Of a stretch of DNA of 64,000 nt, positions 1 to 12,190 are shown piece by piece. A program made the translations under genes and the position numbers. Numbering within the stretch: position 1 is the first letter of the stretch; every line of letters starts with the position of its first letter. The notes beneath the pieces were generated by a model. It was given only the letters and a program-made list of their open reading frames with translations. It did not search any database and had not been told where the DNA came from. This DNA is from Cannabis sativa (Eukaryota; Streptophyta; Magnoliopsida; Rosales; Cannabaceae), in assembly GCF_029168945.1 (NCBI RefSeq), contig NC_083601.1:15404160-15468159 (forward strand), in the 5' to 3' direction.

Positions 1-702
1 AAAAACATAGTGTGTCGATACGGCTTGCCTCACAAAATAGTCTCAGACAATGGAAAGCAATTTGATTGCGAGGAATTTACTGACTTCTGCAACCAGCACG
101 GAGTAGTGAAAAGCTTCTCCGCGGTAGCCCGGCCTCAGACAAACGGCCAGGCGGAAGCAGTCAATAAAATCCTAAGGGTCACCTTGAAAAAGAAGCTGCT
201 GGCCTGTAAAAATAACTGGCCTGAAGAATTGCCAAGGGTATTGTGGGCCTACCGGACAACCCCCAGAACCACAACTGGTCACTCGCCGTTCTCAATGGCG
301 TACGGTTGTGAAGCAATGGTCCCGGTGGAAACATTATTCCCATCCCGCAGGAGGACGACTTACGATCCGGCCACCAATCAGGCCCTGCTCCAAGAAGCTC
401 TGGATCAAGTCGAAGAACTCCGGGATGAGTCCCAAATACGGATGGCCGCTTATCAAAAGAAGGTGACCAAGTATTTTAACTCCAAGGTTAAAAACAGAAA
501 ATTCGCTATTGGGGATATGGTCCTAAGAAGGGTTTTCCCAGCCACCCAAGAACCCGGAGTGGGGGTACTTGGACCAAATTGGGAAGGACCATATGAAATC
601 GAGGACGAAATCGGTTCTGGCACTTACAAACTGAAAAGAATGGACGGAACTACTGTCCCAAGAGCCTGGAATGCCGATCACCTCAGAAAGTATTACCAGT
701 AG
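1..702 (+). CDS. Ty3/gypsy integrase, C-terminal part (5'-partial)
   Basis: The frame is open from base 1 to the TAG at 700-702, so this is the end of a pol polyprotein. It carries the second Asp of the integrase DDE triad in the SDNGKQFD motif (about residues 15-22 of the visible part) and the Glu in GQAEAVNK (about 49-56). A conserved block follows (WAYRTTPRTTTGHSPF), then the basic C-terminal domain ending in WNADHLRKYYQ, typical of Tat-lineage integrases. No chromodomain is present. The enzyme would insert the cDNA copy into the genome. No stop or frameshift is visible in this part; the state of the rest of pol is unknown. Confidence 0.88.
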   Translation, partial: KNIVCRYGLPHKIVSDNGKQFDCEEFTDFCNQHGVVKSFSAVARPQTNGQAEAVNKILRVTLKKKLLACKNNWPEELPRVLWAYRTTPRTTTGHSPFSMAYGCEAMVPVETLFPSRRRTTYDPATNQALLQEALDQVEELRDESQIRMAAYQKKVTKYFNSKVKNRKFAIGDMVLRRVFPATQEPGVGVLGPNWEGPYEIEDEIGSGTYKLKRMDGTTVPRAWNADHLRKYYQ

Positions 703-850
703 CGAATTAAACTTAGACTTTGTTCAAAGGGTTTGTACCGTCCAAATGTATGCCTCCTCTATATTAAATAAAACTGAGTGCCTTAAAAACAAAGTTTCTA
801 TGCCACTCAGGGGGGTACTAGGGTATACCGCACGGACAGACAAAAACAAT

Positions 851-956
851 CTAAGTAAAATATCCTGACCCAAAGGGCAGGTCAAGCTAAGTAAAATATC
901 CTGACCCAAAGGGCAGGTCAAGCTAAGTAAAATATCCTGACCCAAAGGGCAGGTCA
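851..956. repeat. Tandem repeat, 36-bp unit, three copies
   Basis: Three near-perfect copies of a 36-bp unit containing CCTGACCCAAAGGGCAGGTC begin at 851, 887 and 923. Diverged single units follow at about 1004 (CCTGAGCCAAAGGACAGG) and 1076 (CCTAGCCCGAAGGGTAGG). The core CCTGACCC...GGGCAGG is an imperfect inverted repeat. It lies between integrase and antisense gene, where Tat elements often carry tandem repeats. Confidence 0.9.
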
Positions 957-1255
957 AAAAATATGCGCAAAAATAAAAAGCGTAAGTATAAAAACCCTGA
1001 GCCAAAGGACAGGATGAAATATATAAGTGTGAAAAAAAAAAAGATCGCATATATATAAATAAAAAAAAATATATCCTAGCCCGAAGGGTAGGTCATACAC
1101 ATGTAAATGGCCCGGGGACAGGCCTTAAATTGTCTCCCCTTCAAATAAAAGCTGCCGCCTGTATGTAAATTGTTCTAAGGCAGCAGCAAATATGTACAAA
1201 CAAAAAAAAGAGTTATAAGAAGAACCGGTAAAATCTGGGTCAATAATATGGCAGC

Positions 1256-4200
1256 TCAGTCAGACCGCGGTGGAAGACGAGGTCCAATCCGTGCCTCAAG
1301 CTCAGCATCAAGCCTCTTCTTCTTTTCCCGAAATTTGGCAATCATGTCCTCGGGTTTGGGATAAAAAGTGAGCTTGATACTCTGATCGTTGGTGGCCCAA
1401 GCCATGTAGACACCATCGTCAAAGCGCTTCGGGCACCGGGCGCAGGAGACAGGAGAAAGGAGCTCGGCCCTCTTGGCCTTCCTGGTAGACTGATCTTTGT
1501 AGTCCCGAAGCTCCTTCAACTCCGCAGCTAGAGCGGCCTTGGATTCGATATCCGACTGGTGAGTCTCCTCTAGAGACCTCACCTTGGCGGCCATTTCATC
1601 CAAAGCCTCCCTGGCCTCCCGAAGATCTCGCCTGGCCTTCTCGGCAGCCTCGGTTTGAGCCCTTAGTTCCTCCTGATGATGGGCCTCCATCCTGCCTCTC
1701 CGCTGGGCCTCGGCCTGGATCATGGCCTCCGCCTGAGCCTCCCTCCGGGTGGCCTCCTCTTCCTTGGTCTTGGCCTTCGCTTCCTGGCGCTCGGCAGCCT
1801 CCTGGTAGATCTGCCTCTCCGCTGTGAGGTCTTGGAGGACCTTCCTGACGTCGTTCATGTCCCCAAAGTCGGACAGAGCGAAGCCATGGTTTATGATGTT
1901 CCTGGAGAGACGACCAGCCTCAGCAGCAAGCTGAACCATAACGGTGCGTAAGGAAAAATTGCTCAAAGGAAGAAAACAAAATACAAACAACAAAAAAGAA
2001 ACGCAAAAAATTGCAAAGTACTTACCACTGTGAGGGAATGGCTGAGGTCCTGGACCTGGAAGATGGAGTTCAGGGAAGCGCAAGTGGCAAACCGCTTGGG
2101 CGCACAGCGTGTAAGCTGAGAAGCGAACTCACCGGTCATTTCCGCGGCAAAGGGAGCCAAAGTGGGCCCTAGGAGGGGACGGAACCAGTCCGTTAAAGGG
2201 TCCAGGTTGAGGTTCCACGGATCATGATAGTCCGGATGGTTGATGCTCGCCTCAACCTCAGCCCGCAGAATCCTCCTAAGGGCCTCCACCTCGGCATACC
2301 CCCGGGAGTACTCATCCATAGCGTAGTTGTGTTTGGCTATGCGAAGCTCCTGCCTCACCTCATCCCCCGGAATCGGGGTAAGATCAATGTGAGGAGGAGC
2401 AGGATTTTCCTCCATCGGAGAAACCCCGCCGTCTAGGCCATGAGCAGGAGTGTCGGCCCTCCGAGGCCTCTTCGGCTCGTCCTGGGCAATCATCTTGCCC
2501 TTACGCTTGCGAATCAGAGCCACTTCAGGCTCCTCCTCGTCCTCCTCTGCTACCACTGGAAGGGCTTGAGGCTCTCCAGTACCCTCGGCGGCTTCCTCCG
2601 AGAAGTCCCACCCTTTCCCTTGGCCTTCTCCCGGAAGACCTCCTCGTCATCCACTAAGTCAATGGTTTCGGGAGGAGCGCCGGAAGAAACCTTCAAGGAA
2701 GGAGCCGGGGGAGAGGGGGTGAAAGCCGGAGGAGCCACGGGAGTATGAACCCCGCAAGTCGTTCCAGGATGGCATCCATGGAGGTACCTGTTCCAATAAA
2801 ATAAGCAAGTGTTAGAAGTTCGTGAGAAACTGCTTATAAAAGGTGCAGCAAATAAACTACTCCTACCCGAACTTCCTAATTCGGCCCTAGCAAAGTCCCG
2901 AACTTTAATGCTGGCAGCATCACCTCCGAGATAACTGTCCGAGGGCCGAAACCAGCTGGACGCTATGTAAGCCGACGGACCTAAGGGAATAGGTTCCGGA
3001 GGGCCGGAGCCCATCCGGGACCGACCTAGGTAATCTCCTAAGTTCGTAAAATAAAATTCCTTCAAATGGTCCCCCCACCGGGTCGACGGCATCTTAAACC
3101 TACGGAGACGCTCGTCAAACCCTATGGGCCTATGACTGGTATATTCATCAACGGAAGGAACATAGCGAATTATCAAGGGAGACTTACCACCAGCACCGGA
3201 AGTGCTAGCACCGGAGCACCCGAGTTTGGTTCGGGCCGAAGGCTGAGGCCGGGAAGTCTGGTTCTCAGAAGAACCTTCAAGACGAAGGGGCCCCCCGGCG
3301 GAAGGACCCCCAATCTCTTCTTGAAGAATCTTGTCAAAAAATTTTGCCTCGGACTTCCCGCCAATGGCTTGGCTCCTTCGCACCACCGGACTCCCCACGC
3401 GAAGCCCTCTCCCAGAGGCAGCCTGGGCCTTAGAATACGCCTTCTCCTGGGCCTTCCGTAGAGATAATCTTGGTACTTCTTCTCTGCCCGTAGCAATGAG
3501 CTCATCCCGGAAGGCCTTCTCCGCAACCGGCGCCCTCACATTAGGGCAGATGACCTTGGAGAGGTTGGAGTCATCCACGGATTGATGAGAAAGGATAAGT
3601 TTAGCCTTTCTACAATTCTCCGTGGTGACCAGGCCCCCGACATCAAGATCGGCATGGTCGTAGGAGGCGAAGGCTTGGGCCCTTCGAAGGAAAGCCTGAG
3701 TGGGGAGCGTCCGCTGGTAAGGTGGGATCCGCACCCACTCCGTGAGAAGCTCCGGGTGGTCCACGGCCCTGAACCCGGAGGAGAAGAAAAATCGGTGGCG
3801 GTACTCCTTAACATGAGTCTGCCTATTATATGGAACCATCCCCTCGTTAGCAGGGTGGATCCGGAACCCATAAAAACCATCCTTAAGTTTGTCCCCTTTC
3901 TTGGGGACGGATACAAGTTCATAAAAATATAAAATTTCCGCCGGGTTGGGAGCCCCCCAGCCGCGGGCGGTGTAAAAAATAAATAAGCCTGAGAGCAGGC
4001 GGTAAGCTTGAGGAATAAGTTGGTATGGCGCAAGGCCGACAAAAACAAGAAAATTCACAAAGTAATCTTGGAGCGGGAGCATGGCACCGGCCATCAAGTG
4101 GGTCTGACTCCAAGCCCCGAAGCCGTCATAGTTGTGATTAGGCGTCTCCGAGTCACGAGGAGGCCGGTGGAAGGTCCCTGAGGTAGAAGGTTTGATCCCA

Positions 4201-4382
4201 GCCACATTAATGATGTTCTCCAGCTGGTGAGGGCAAGTCAGGGTCGATCGAAGCTCGGCCGCTTCCCAACCAGTGGCACGGGACTTGTACCCTTCCTGGG
4301 CAACAGGTCCCAGAGAAACCTCCTCTAGGGTGGGTATGTTTTTCCCTTTCTTCTTCGAAGATTTCGAGCCAGAAGCAGACAT
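1256..4382 (-). pseudogene. Antisense gene (aORF) of the Tat-type element
   Basis: A gene on the strand opposite to pol. The likely ATG is at 4382-4380 (an in-frame ATG lies upstream at 4403). The first block (4382 to about 2870) encodes a globular region (RPPRDSETPNHNYDGFG; ILYFYELVSVPKKGDKLKDG; WVRIPPYQRTLPTQAFLRRA) of the type found in antisense ORFs of Tat/Retand elements. The last block (1930-1256) is a charged coiled coil rich in Glu, Ala, Arg and Lys. Likely introns are 2866-2788 (GTAGGA...GGAACAG) and 2025-1931 (GTAAGT...GGTTCAG, phase 0). Between 2787 and 2556 the plausible reading changes frame twice (near 2750 and near 2560, where a TAG would end the first frame). The copy is therefore probably broken, unless a further intron is missed. 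Molecular function of these proteins is unknown. Confidence 0.7.
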
Positions 4383-4390
4383 TTTATGTT

Positions 4391-4835
4391 CTGAGAAAGA
4401 CAAAAAGAAAAAACCCAGCAGTTAGGCCCCATACCAAACCCTAAATCAGAAAAAAGGGAGTGGGGGTCCCCTAACCGCTGGAAAGAGGCCCCCTCCGGAC
4501 ACGTGTCACCTGGGAAACTCAAGAGAGAATCCCTGAACAAGTGTCGGGTGCAGTAAAATCGCAGAAAAAGTGGTTTTGCAAAAAGGAAAAGAAAAGAGAA
4601 AAGCCTTCCTATGCCCTAAGCAATTGCTAATCGAAGAACACATGGCCTTCTTCAAACAAAGCTGTACGCCTACAACAGAGGCATGACAATGGCGACTCTA
4701 CAACTAACACAGTAAACATAAAGCAGAACTCGAAGAACTTAAACAATCACACACCCAGAAGCCTCTAAATGCGAACCCAGGAAACAAACGAAGTAAAAGT
4801 AAGCATGTTATTATCTAAAGATGCAAGAAACTTAC
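4391..4835 (-). other. Probable 5'UTR intron of the antisense gene
   Basis: On the minus strand the leader reads CAACT|GTAAGTTTC at 4836/4835, and a pyrimidine-rich acceptor TTTTTGTCTTTCTCAG ends at 4391, nine bases before the proposed ATG. A 445-bp intron is inferred; the leader exon would run from about 5005 to 4836. Confidence 0.55.
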
Positions 4836-5030
4836 AGTTGATTGTTGAACTGGGGGTACTGAGTGTGGTTGAGTGAGAGTTGAGAAGCACCGGCAAAATC
4901 GAACACTGGAAATAAAAGAAGTGTTTAAGTGATAAAGCAGTTTGTGCTACTTTGAGGAATTTTCTCTCTGAGAAATTCGAGCAGAAATGGCAAGGAATGG
5001 AAAGTAACCGAAATGAAGGAAAGGTGGTGG

Positions 5031-5038
5031 CTTTTATA
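5031..5038 (-). promoter_or_regulatory. TATA box for the antisense gene
   Basis: The minus strand reads CCTATAAAAGCC here, a good TATA box about 650 bp upstream of the aORF start and before a leader that ends in a canonical splice donor. It points to a promoter independent of the LTR. Confidence 0.5.
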
Positions 5039-5471
5039 GGCAAATGTGCATGAGGAACAGGCGTCTTCACCTACCAATCGCACGGTGGGGGAAACGCACG
5101 ATTCGAATTCCCAAAAGATCAACGGACCAGATCAATCTACCATTAAGGCGGTGGAAACGTTTGAGTATCCGTCTGACACCATCAATGCGCCGCATCAATC
5201 ATGGGGCGTGAAACGAATCGACCTCTGCAAAAGTGAATCGCCACATTTAATGCCATTATTAGACACACCTCCACGCGCCCCCAAGTCGTATCAGAAGACC
5301 GAGGAGGCGGCTGGAAACATTCCTGCAAATGAGCATATTGCTGCATTAAATGACATCATTTAATGTGCCCCCACGCGCTCGAGGCTCGAGCTAGGGAAAC
5401 GAGGGGTCAACCGGAGACACTTGAACAAGCCTTGGTTTATTTTTACTAAGTAAACAAGGCTTGGGGGTAAA

Positions 5472-6252
5472 TGTTGCTCCAAAATTCGCCCAAAATACGT
5501 GGACCAGTCAAGAGGGGACACGTGGATCAGATAACTTGGAAAGATTCGCTAAGTCTTTTTATGCCACCAGGAAGCGCTATTAACATGGGTCCCGGAGGAG
5601 ACACCCGGAGTACAAGTTACTCCTGGTAGCTAGTATAGCGTGAAGGCCCTCCGGGATGTGTCAGGTCTCTCCCGAGAAATCAAGTCGCATTTAATGCTGC
5701 ATGGGAGGAAGCGTGTTGGGACTGTAACACGCAATAAAGTCTGACGGCACAACCCCCAAACAGTAGCGATACAGTAATGATCATTTAAGTCTAGCGACGG
5801 CTACTCTGCGAAGAGTCACGTCAATCATAAGACCAAAAGGACATTCTCCATAAAAACCCTACAGCACCTAGGGATTTGACCATGCATCACCCATGGTATA
5901 TTCATCGGAAATGCCCAACTTTATGGATACTTACAGACACATGTGTAAGAACAATTCTAGGGATTACCCCACCAAAACACTATAAATACCCCCTCAAAGC
6001 TCATTTAAGGGGGTCGGAGAATCTTGGTTGCAAAAGAGCAAGAAGAGAAAAAACTCACCAAGAACATTCTCTGTATTAAAGAAGAAAACATTCTCTCAAG
6101 TGTAGAATCTGTATTAAATACATCCATTAATAGCAGTGGCTCGTGGACTAAGGCTCATTAACGCCCCAACCACGTAAAAAGTCTTCATCTCGCTTTCTTA
6201 CAGCTCATTATTATAATTATATTTTAATAGTTGCCGAAAACCTCGGTCAACA
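5472..6252 (+). repeat. 3' LTR of the Tat-type element
   Basis: The LTR begins TGTTGCTCC directly after the purine-rich tract GGCTTGGGGGTAAA and ends CGGTCAACA, giving TGTTG...CAACA inverted ends and a length of 781 bp. A TATA box (TATAAATA) at 5981-5988 marks the U3 promoter; R/U5 would begin about 30 bp later. No second LTR copy is in the window for comparison. Confidence 0.8.
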
Positions 6253-7326
<1,074 letters not shown>

Positions 7327-7615
7327 GAGGTAAGTTGTGAAATAAGAGTTGAAGTTGGCATTGTTAAGAGTGTTAGGTCCTGTTCTTCTACCTTATTTGG
7401 CTGCCACCTCACCTTAATTCCTACATTAGTATGATATTGATCGCTTTGGTCCTAAGCCCTCACGGTTTTATTTTTAGACACCTTCCCAAAAGGCCTTATA
7501 CTAATGGAGTAGGTGGAACACTAACATTCTAGGCAACTCTTACCTATTCTTCTGATATGGACCTTAGTTTGATACCCCGATAATTCTTCCCTCAAACTAA
7601 GAACCATGTACTTGT

Positions 7616-9494
7616 TGTTGGGTTTTGTGCCCTAAATAAAACCCATTTCAATATAATCAGATTTACTTATTAATAAAGATCAGAAATAACATTTTATGTT
7701 GCATGGTTCACATGATTTATTTCATGATTATATATATAATGTATGAATTCTATTTAAGTCCAGAACATATGAATTGTTAATGATTATAGTGTTGTCAGCA
7801 CAGTGAAATAAAATCTTAGTTATATGTTCGAAAGTTTATTCCCTGATTTGTCAGTTCACTGGATTTAGACCGACATGATAATCAACGATAGGTATTCTTA
7901 CACCTGGGATAAGTGTTATGTCCTTTCCAGGGCATTGGCAAAGTTTACCAGTATCGGATGTATGGAGTATACATCGGAAGGGACCGATATTGAACTTTGA
8001 TTAGATATATTAAAACTTACTGTAATATCTATTCAATTCAATATCACCCGTTGATCCTAGATCAAATGATCTTAATCCTGATATGATTAGGTTCGATCTC
8101 AAGAGTACTATACATGTTCTTTGATTTGTTAGTTAAGCCTACTTTTGGGTCAGGGTGATACGTACATTTTGGGAACATGATAGTATAATTGAGTGGGAGC
8201 GCTAACATAAATATGGAATCTATAACTTCTATAGGAATTTAGAAGTGAAACGATGATATCCTTCGAGCTTGGCTAAACAGAGATAAATGGTGGAGATCTC
8301 ATTTCACTTCGCTGAAATATCATTTATACGGAGCTAAGTATTTTAAGGATAAAATACATTGAAGGTGTAACGGTAATTTAGTGCCTATTAAATGTAGATT
8401 ATCTATTAGAGGGTCATTGATCAAATTAGGATTATAACAATGGTTAACTAATAGCGTATCTATATCGTGGAACATATAGAGCGTTCTGTATGACTGAGAG
8501 TGCAATTCCAAGTTCTAAGTGTGGATTCAATAAGGAATTAATAAGTTAGGGATTTACTTGGTAAATTCGATTCGACTTATTGGAAGCTCGGTTATATAGG
8601 CCCATGGTCCCCATACTAGTTGAGTCGATACTGCTTGTAAGACTCAGTTAATTGATTTTAATTAATTAATTATAATTCTAAAGTTAGACTATGTCTAGTT
8701 TATGAATTTTCACTAAGCAAGGGCGAAATTGTAAACAAAAAAGATTCTAGGTTTATTTGTTAATTAAGAGACTTTATATGTCTAAATTAATAAATATATT
8801 AAATGACAATATTATTTAATAATTATTTTTTAGTTATTAAATAATTGGCATTGACATTTAAATGGTTAAATTAGAAAATTAGCATTTTTGAGAAAATGGG
8901 ATTGAAAAATGACAAAATAGGAAAGTTGCAAAGTGAGGCCCATTACCCTAATATGGCAGGCCACTTTGTATAGGGTTTACCATTTATATTTTTCATTATT
9001 TTAATGCCATACAATTCTAACCTAAACCTAGATGACATTCTATAAATAGAAAGTGATGGCTTCAGGAAAGTATGACTTGCATCTTATTTTCTCTCAGAGA
9101 AAACCGGAGCCTCCTTGCTGCCACCTTCTCTTCTTCTTCTCTTCAATTTCGAACCTTGAGTGAATAGAGTGGTGCCCACACACATCAAGTGGTATCTCAA
9201 TCATAGTGTGGAAGATTCTGTGGAATCCAATCAACAAGAAGGAGAATCAGCATCAAGGAAGGAGAGAAAGAGATCCAGGTTCAGATCTTGATTATGTTCT
9301 GCTACAGAAAGGAATCAAGGGCTAGAGATCTGAACGGAATGAGTCATTATATTCCGCTGCACCCAATGTAAGGTTTTCTAAACTTTATATGTGTTTATTT
9401 CATTGTTTTAGAATTCATATTAGGGTGTTAATGAAACATACATGGTAGTAAATCTAGATCCTGGTAAAATATTTCCAACAAAATCTTTCCAACA
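7616..9494 (+). mobile_element. Solo LTR, 1.9-kb copia family, copy 1
   Basis: It begins TGTTGGGTTTTGTGCCC and ends TCTTTCCAACA, with the 5-bp target-site duplication CTTGT on both sides (7611-7615 and 9495-9499). No internal region remains, so it is a solo LTR. The 3' end has a short local duplication, TTTCCAACA followed by TCTTTCCAACA. Sequence is shared along its length with the 3' LTR at 39924-41816. Confidence 0.9.
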
Positions 9495-9949
9495 CTTGTG
9501 ACCTCCCCCCTAGCGAAACCACCTTGTGCTGCCACTATTACTAATAGAATTCGTTGCCTGACTGTAATATTCCAAAAACCTAATGATAGATAATTAGGAT
9601 TTATATTATATAATTATAGGTTAATTATGGTATAATGAGTAGGAACATGATCCTACTAATCTAATTCAACGTGAATTAGGAATATGATCCTACACTTAAC
9701 AATTGAGTTTTGCACTTGTTAAATCTATTTATATGATCATTAACATCATCTCCTTCAATTATCTTCGAATCATTTAATTATTTCTTCAAATATAATCTAT
9801 TTGTTAGGGATTTTTACATATATAACTTTTCTCACTTTTTCCATAACTCAGGGAGGCATGTTTCATTCAATACAATATACTTTAATTTAGGAGCCAAATT
9901 TAAACGAATACTGCTTATCACTTTCTCTTGCAACTCCTCCCAATCTTCA

Positions 9950-10114
9950 TCAATCCCTAGTCTTCTTTCCTAGTATTGCCTTTATGAGCTCTTGTTGTAC
10001 CAATACATCTTTCACCATGCTTTGCCATAAACTCAAATTGTTCTTCCTATCAAAAAGCTCGATCTCAAATTTTGTAGAACACACCATCTTTGACATTTTC
10101 GACGAATACAACAT
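9950..10114 (-). pseudogene. Ty1/copia gag fragment
   Basis: The ATG at 10114-10112 lies 13 bases after the primer-binding site of the 189-bp-LTR element. The peptide of about 54 residues has the copia gag start pattern (FEIELFDRKNNLSLW, then VLVQQELIKAIL) and stops after GKKTRD. Usual gag is several hundred residues, so only the N-terminus remains; AT-rich DNA follows at 9560-9900. Confidence 0.6.
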
Positions 10115-11531
10115 CTCTGATACTAGTTGTTGGGCTGCCACCTCACCTTAACTCTCACATAGTATAATATTTATCCGCTTTGGGCCTAAGTCCTCACGGT
10201 TTTGTTTTTAGGCACCTTCCCAAAAGGCCTCATCCTAGTAGAGTACATGAAACACTTACATTCTAGGAAAATCTTGCATATTCTCCTGATGTGGGACTTG
10301 AGTTGATACCCCAACAAAGAGAATGTCATCAACATAGACCAAGAGATCAACCAGAGAGTCTCTTAAAAAATGAATAAATAGAGAGGTATCGAACTTGGAA
10401 GCTTGGAAACCCTATTGAAACAAAGTATGTTTAAGCTTCTCATTCCAGGCCATGAGTGCTTATTTTAACCCATAAAAGTTCTTTTTTAGTAAACAAACAT
10501 GATCAGGTCTTATGGATCAATGAACCCTGGAGGTTGTTGCATGTAGACAATTTCATGGAGATTGCTATTAAGAAAGGCATTGCTTAGATCAAGCTGGTTC
10601 ACTGGCCAATGATTAGAAACTGTTATACTAAGAATAATTCTTATTGTTATTGATTTGACAACAGGACTAAAGGTATCCTCATAATCTATACGTGATGTTT
10701 GGAGATAGTCTTTGGCAACCAATCTCGATTTGAACTTGTCCAAGGAGCCATCAAGTTTCAATTTCACTTGATGCACCCCCTTATATTCAATCACATCCAT
10801 ATTTTTATCATAAGGAACAAGAGTCCATGTGCCTTGCTTGATCGGTGCATTAAACACTTGAGTCAAGGAAGCAAACCAATAAGGATTCTTAAGAGCTAAT
10901 TGGATAGACTTAAACTTAGTAGGTAGAAGAGATTCAAGGAAAGGGTCCTTTGTAGCCAAGTAGGCCTTGGATTTGAGAATACCATTTGGAGATCTTGTTC
11001 TCATGGAGTGTGCTTGTGAGGGTGGCACATGAGTAGAAGAGCCTGCTAGAGGAGGAAGTTTACTTGTTGATGAAGTATCCACCACACCTGTAGATGAGGA
11101 AATGCTAAGAAATGGTGTAGTATGTTGTATTTGAGGTTTAGATGGTAGAGTGGGAATTGTTTGTTGTGAAGTATGTCAAAGAAAAGGTGAAAATGATGAT
11201 GGTAGGATTATTTGTGGTTCAATAGGTTATGAGGCAGATGCATGGGTGGAGGCGGGACTATTTGTGGTTCAATAGGTTGTGAGGGAGGTACAGCTGGTGT
11301 AGGTGGGATTATTTATGGTTCATGAATAGGGAGAGTAGCCTCAGTAACAACACCAGAAGGACCAACATCTATACAAGTATTAGTAGCAGTAAAATGGTAT
11401 AGAGGTAAATGTAGTAACTGAAAAATAGAGTAGAAAATGAGTGAGGTACTTCTGATGATGAGTAAACATTAGTAGTTTAAGCCTGCTTAGCAGAATAGCA
11501 CTCCTCATTGAGCATAACATTCCATGCAATG

Positions 11532-12190
11532 TGTTAGAACCTTCAGACACCATTTATTTCCCCATTAGTATCCGCTTTGGGCCTAAGCCCTCACAGATTT
11601 GTTTTTGGGCACTTTCCCAAAAGGTCTTATTTCAATGGAGAGAGTGTCCATCCTTATATACCCAAGATCCTTCCTATTTTTAGCCAATGTGGAACTTTAG
11701 TTATACCCAACAATCGTCCCTCAAACAAGGACTACCTTGTCTCCCATCAGCCGATTACAAATCTAAACCTTGAGCAACCACTTAAGAACATATTTCCAAC
11801 TCTCTTAGAAAATTGCGAATCAAATCCTTCGATTTCAACACTCAAGATTCTCTTGAGTAAGCTAGATGAATCCCTTCGCCAACTAGATTCAAACTCCCTT
11901 CGAATCAAATCTGAACCTCTGATGGCTCTAGCAGTAAGCTTCACCTCCTTTGTTTGTCATTTCGAGGATTCATTCACATGACTAATTTTTGGAATTCGGC
12001 TCTAATACCACTTGTTAGCACTGTCAAACACCATCTATTTCTCTATTGGTATGATATTGTTCGATTTAGGCCTAAGCACTCAGGGATTTGTTTTTGGGAA
12101 GGTACCCTAAAATAAATCTGTGAGGGCTTAGACCCAAAGCAAACAATATCATACCAATGGGAAAATAAATAGTGTCTGACGGTCCTAACA
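11532..12190 (-). mobile_element. TRIM-like element inside the copia pol remnant
   Basis: One LTR-like end is 11532-11712 (TGTTAG...CCCAACA, 181 bp). The interior (11713-12012) is about 300 bp and begins, on the minus strand, with a primer-like site TGGTATTAGAGCC next to the right LTR end. Purine-rich TTTGAGGGACGA lies by the other end. The right LTR is abnormal: 12013-12107 is LTR-like, then 12108-12190 repeats it in inverse orientation. Flanks CAATG (11527-11531) and GAATG (12191-12195) look like a 5-bp duplication with one change, and removing the element rejoins the copia reading frame. No 5S-like segment was seen, so I do not call it Cassandra. Confidence 0.65.
12013..12190. repeat. Imperfect palindrome made of two LTR ends
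   Basis: Two arms of about 80-85 bp face each other. The left reads TGTTAGCACTGTCAAACACC..., the right, in reverse complement, TGTTAGGACCGTCAGACACT... Both contain ATTGGTATGATATTGTT. The centre is near 12105 (GGGAAGGTACCCT). Confidence 0.85.

Larger units (their letters stand above)
1..6252 (+). mobile_element. Ty3/gypsy element, Tat/Retand-like, 3' half
   Basis: The window opens inside a Ty3/gypsy element. Visible in order are the integrase end (1-702), a spacer with a 36-bp tandem repeat, a gene on the opposite strand (4382-1256), a polypurine tract (about 5456-5471) and a 3' LTR (5472-6252). An antisense gene between pol and the 3' LTR is a known trait of Tat-lineage plant elements such as Retand, and the integrase sequence fits that lineage. 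The 5' LTR, gag, protease and RT lie upstream of the window, so the 5' target-site duplication cannot be checked. The first five bases after the LTR are GTCAT. Confidence 0.85.
7394..10316 (-). mobile_element. Copia-derived element with 189-bp LTRs
   Basis: Two related 189-bp repeats in the same orientation lie at 7394-7582 and 10128-10316. Both hold the block CTAAGCCCTCACGG / CTTCCCAAAAGGCC and read, on the minus strand, from a TGTTGGGG-like start to a CAGCC(C)AA(C)A-like end. Directly inside the right LTR the minus strand shows a tRNA-Met-type primer site (CTAGTATCAGAGATG) and then a gag fragment. Inside the left LTR is a purine tract (GTTTGAGGGAAGAATTA). Without the nested solo LTR (7616-9494) the interior is only about 670 bp. 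The five-base flanks (TACCT, AAGAG) do not match, so the ends may have recombined. Confidence 0.6.

Noticed and set aside
3066..3932. Plus-strand ORFs opposite the antisense gene
   Set aside because: Shadow frames of the minus-strand coding region in GC-rich DNA.
11532..12190. Possible Cassandra TRIM
   Set aside because: Cassandra LTRs carry a 5S-rRNA-like segment; no such box A/box C sequence could be found in these LTRs.
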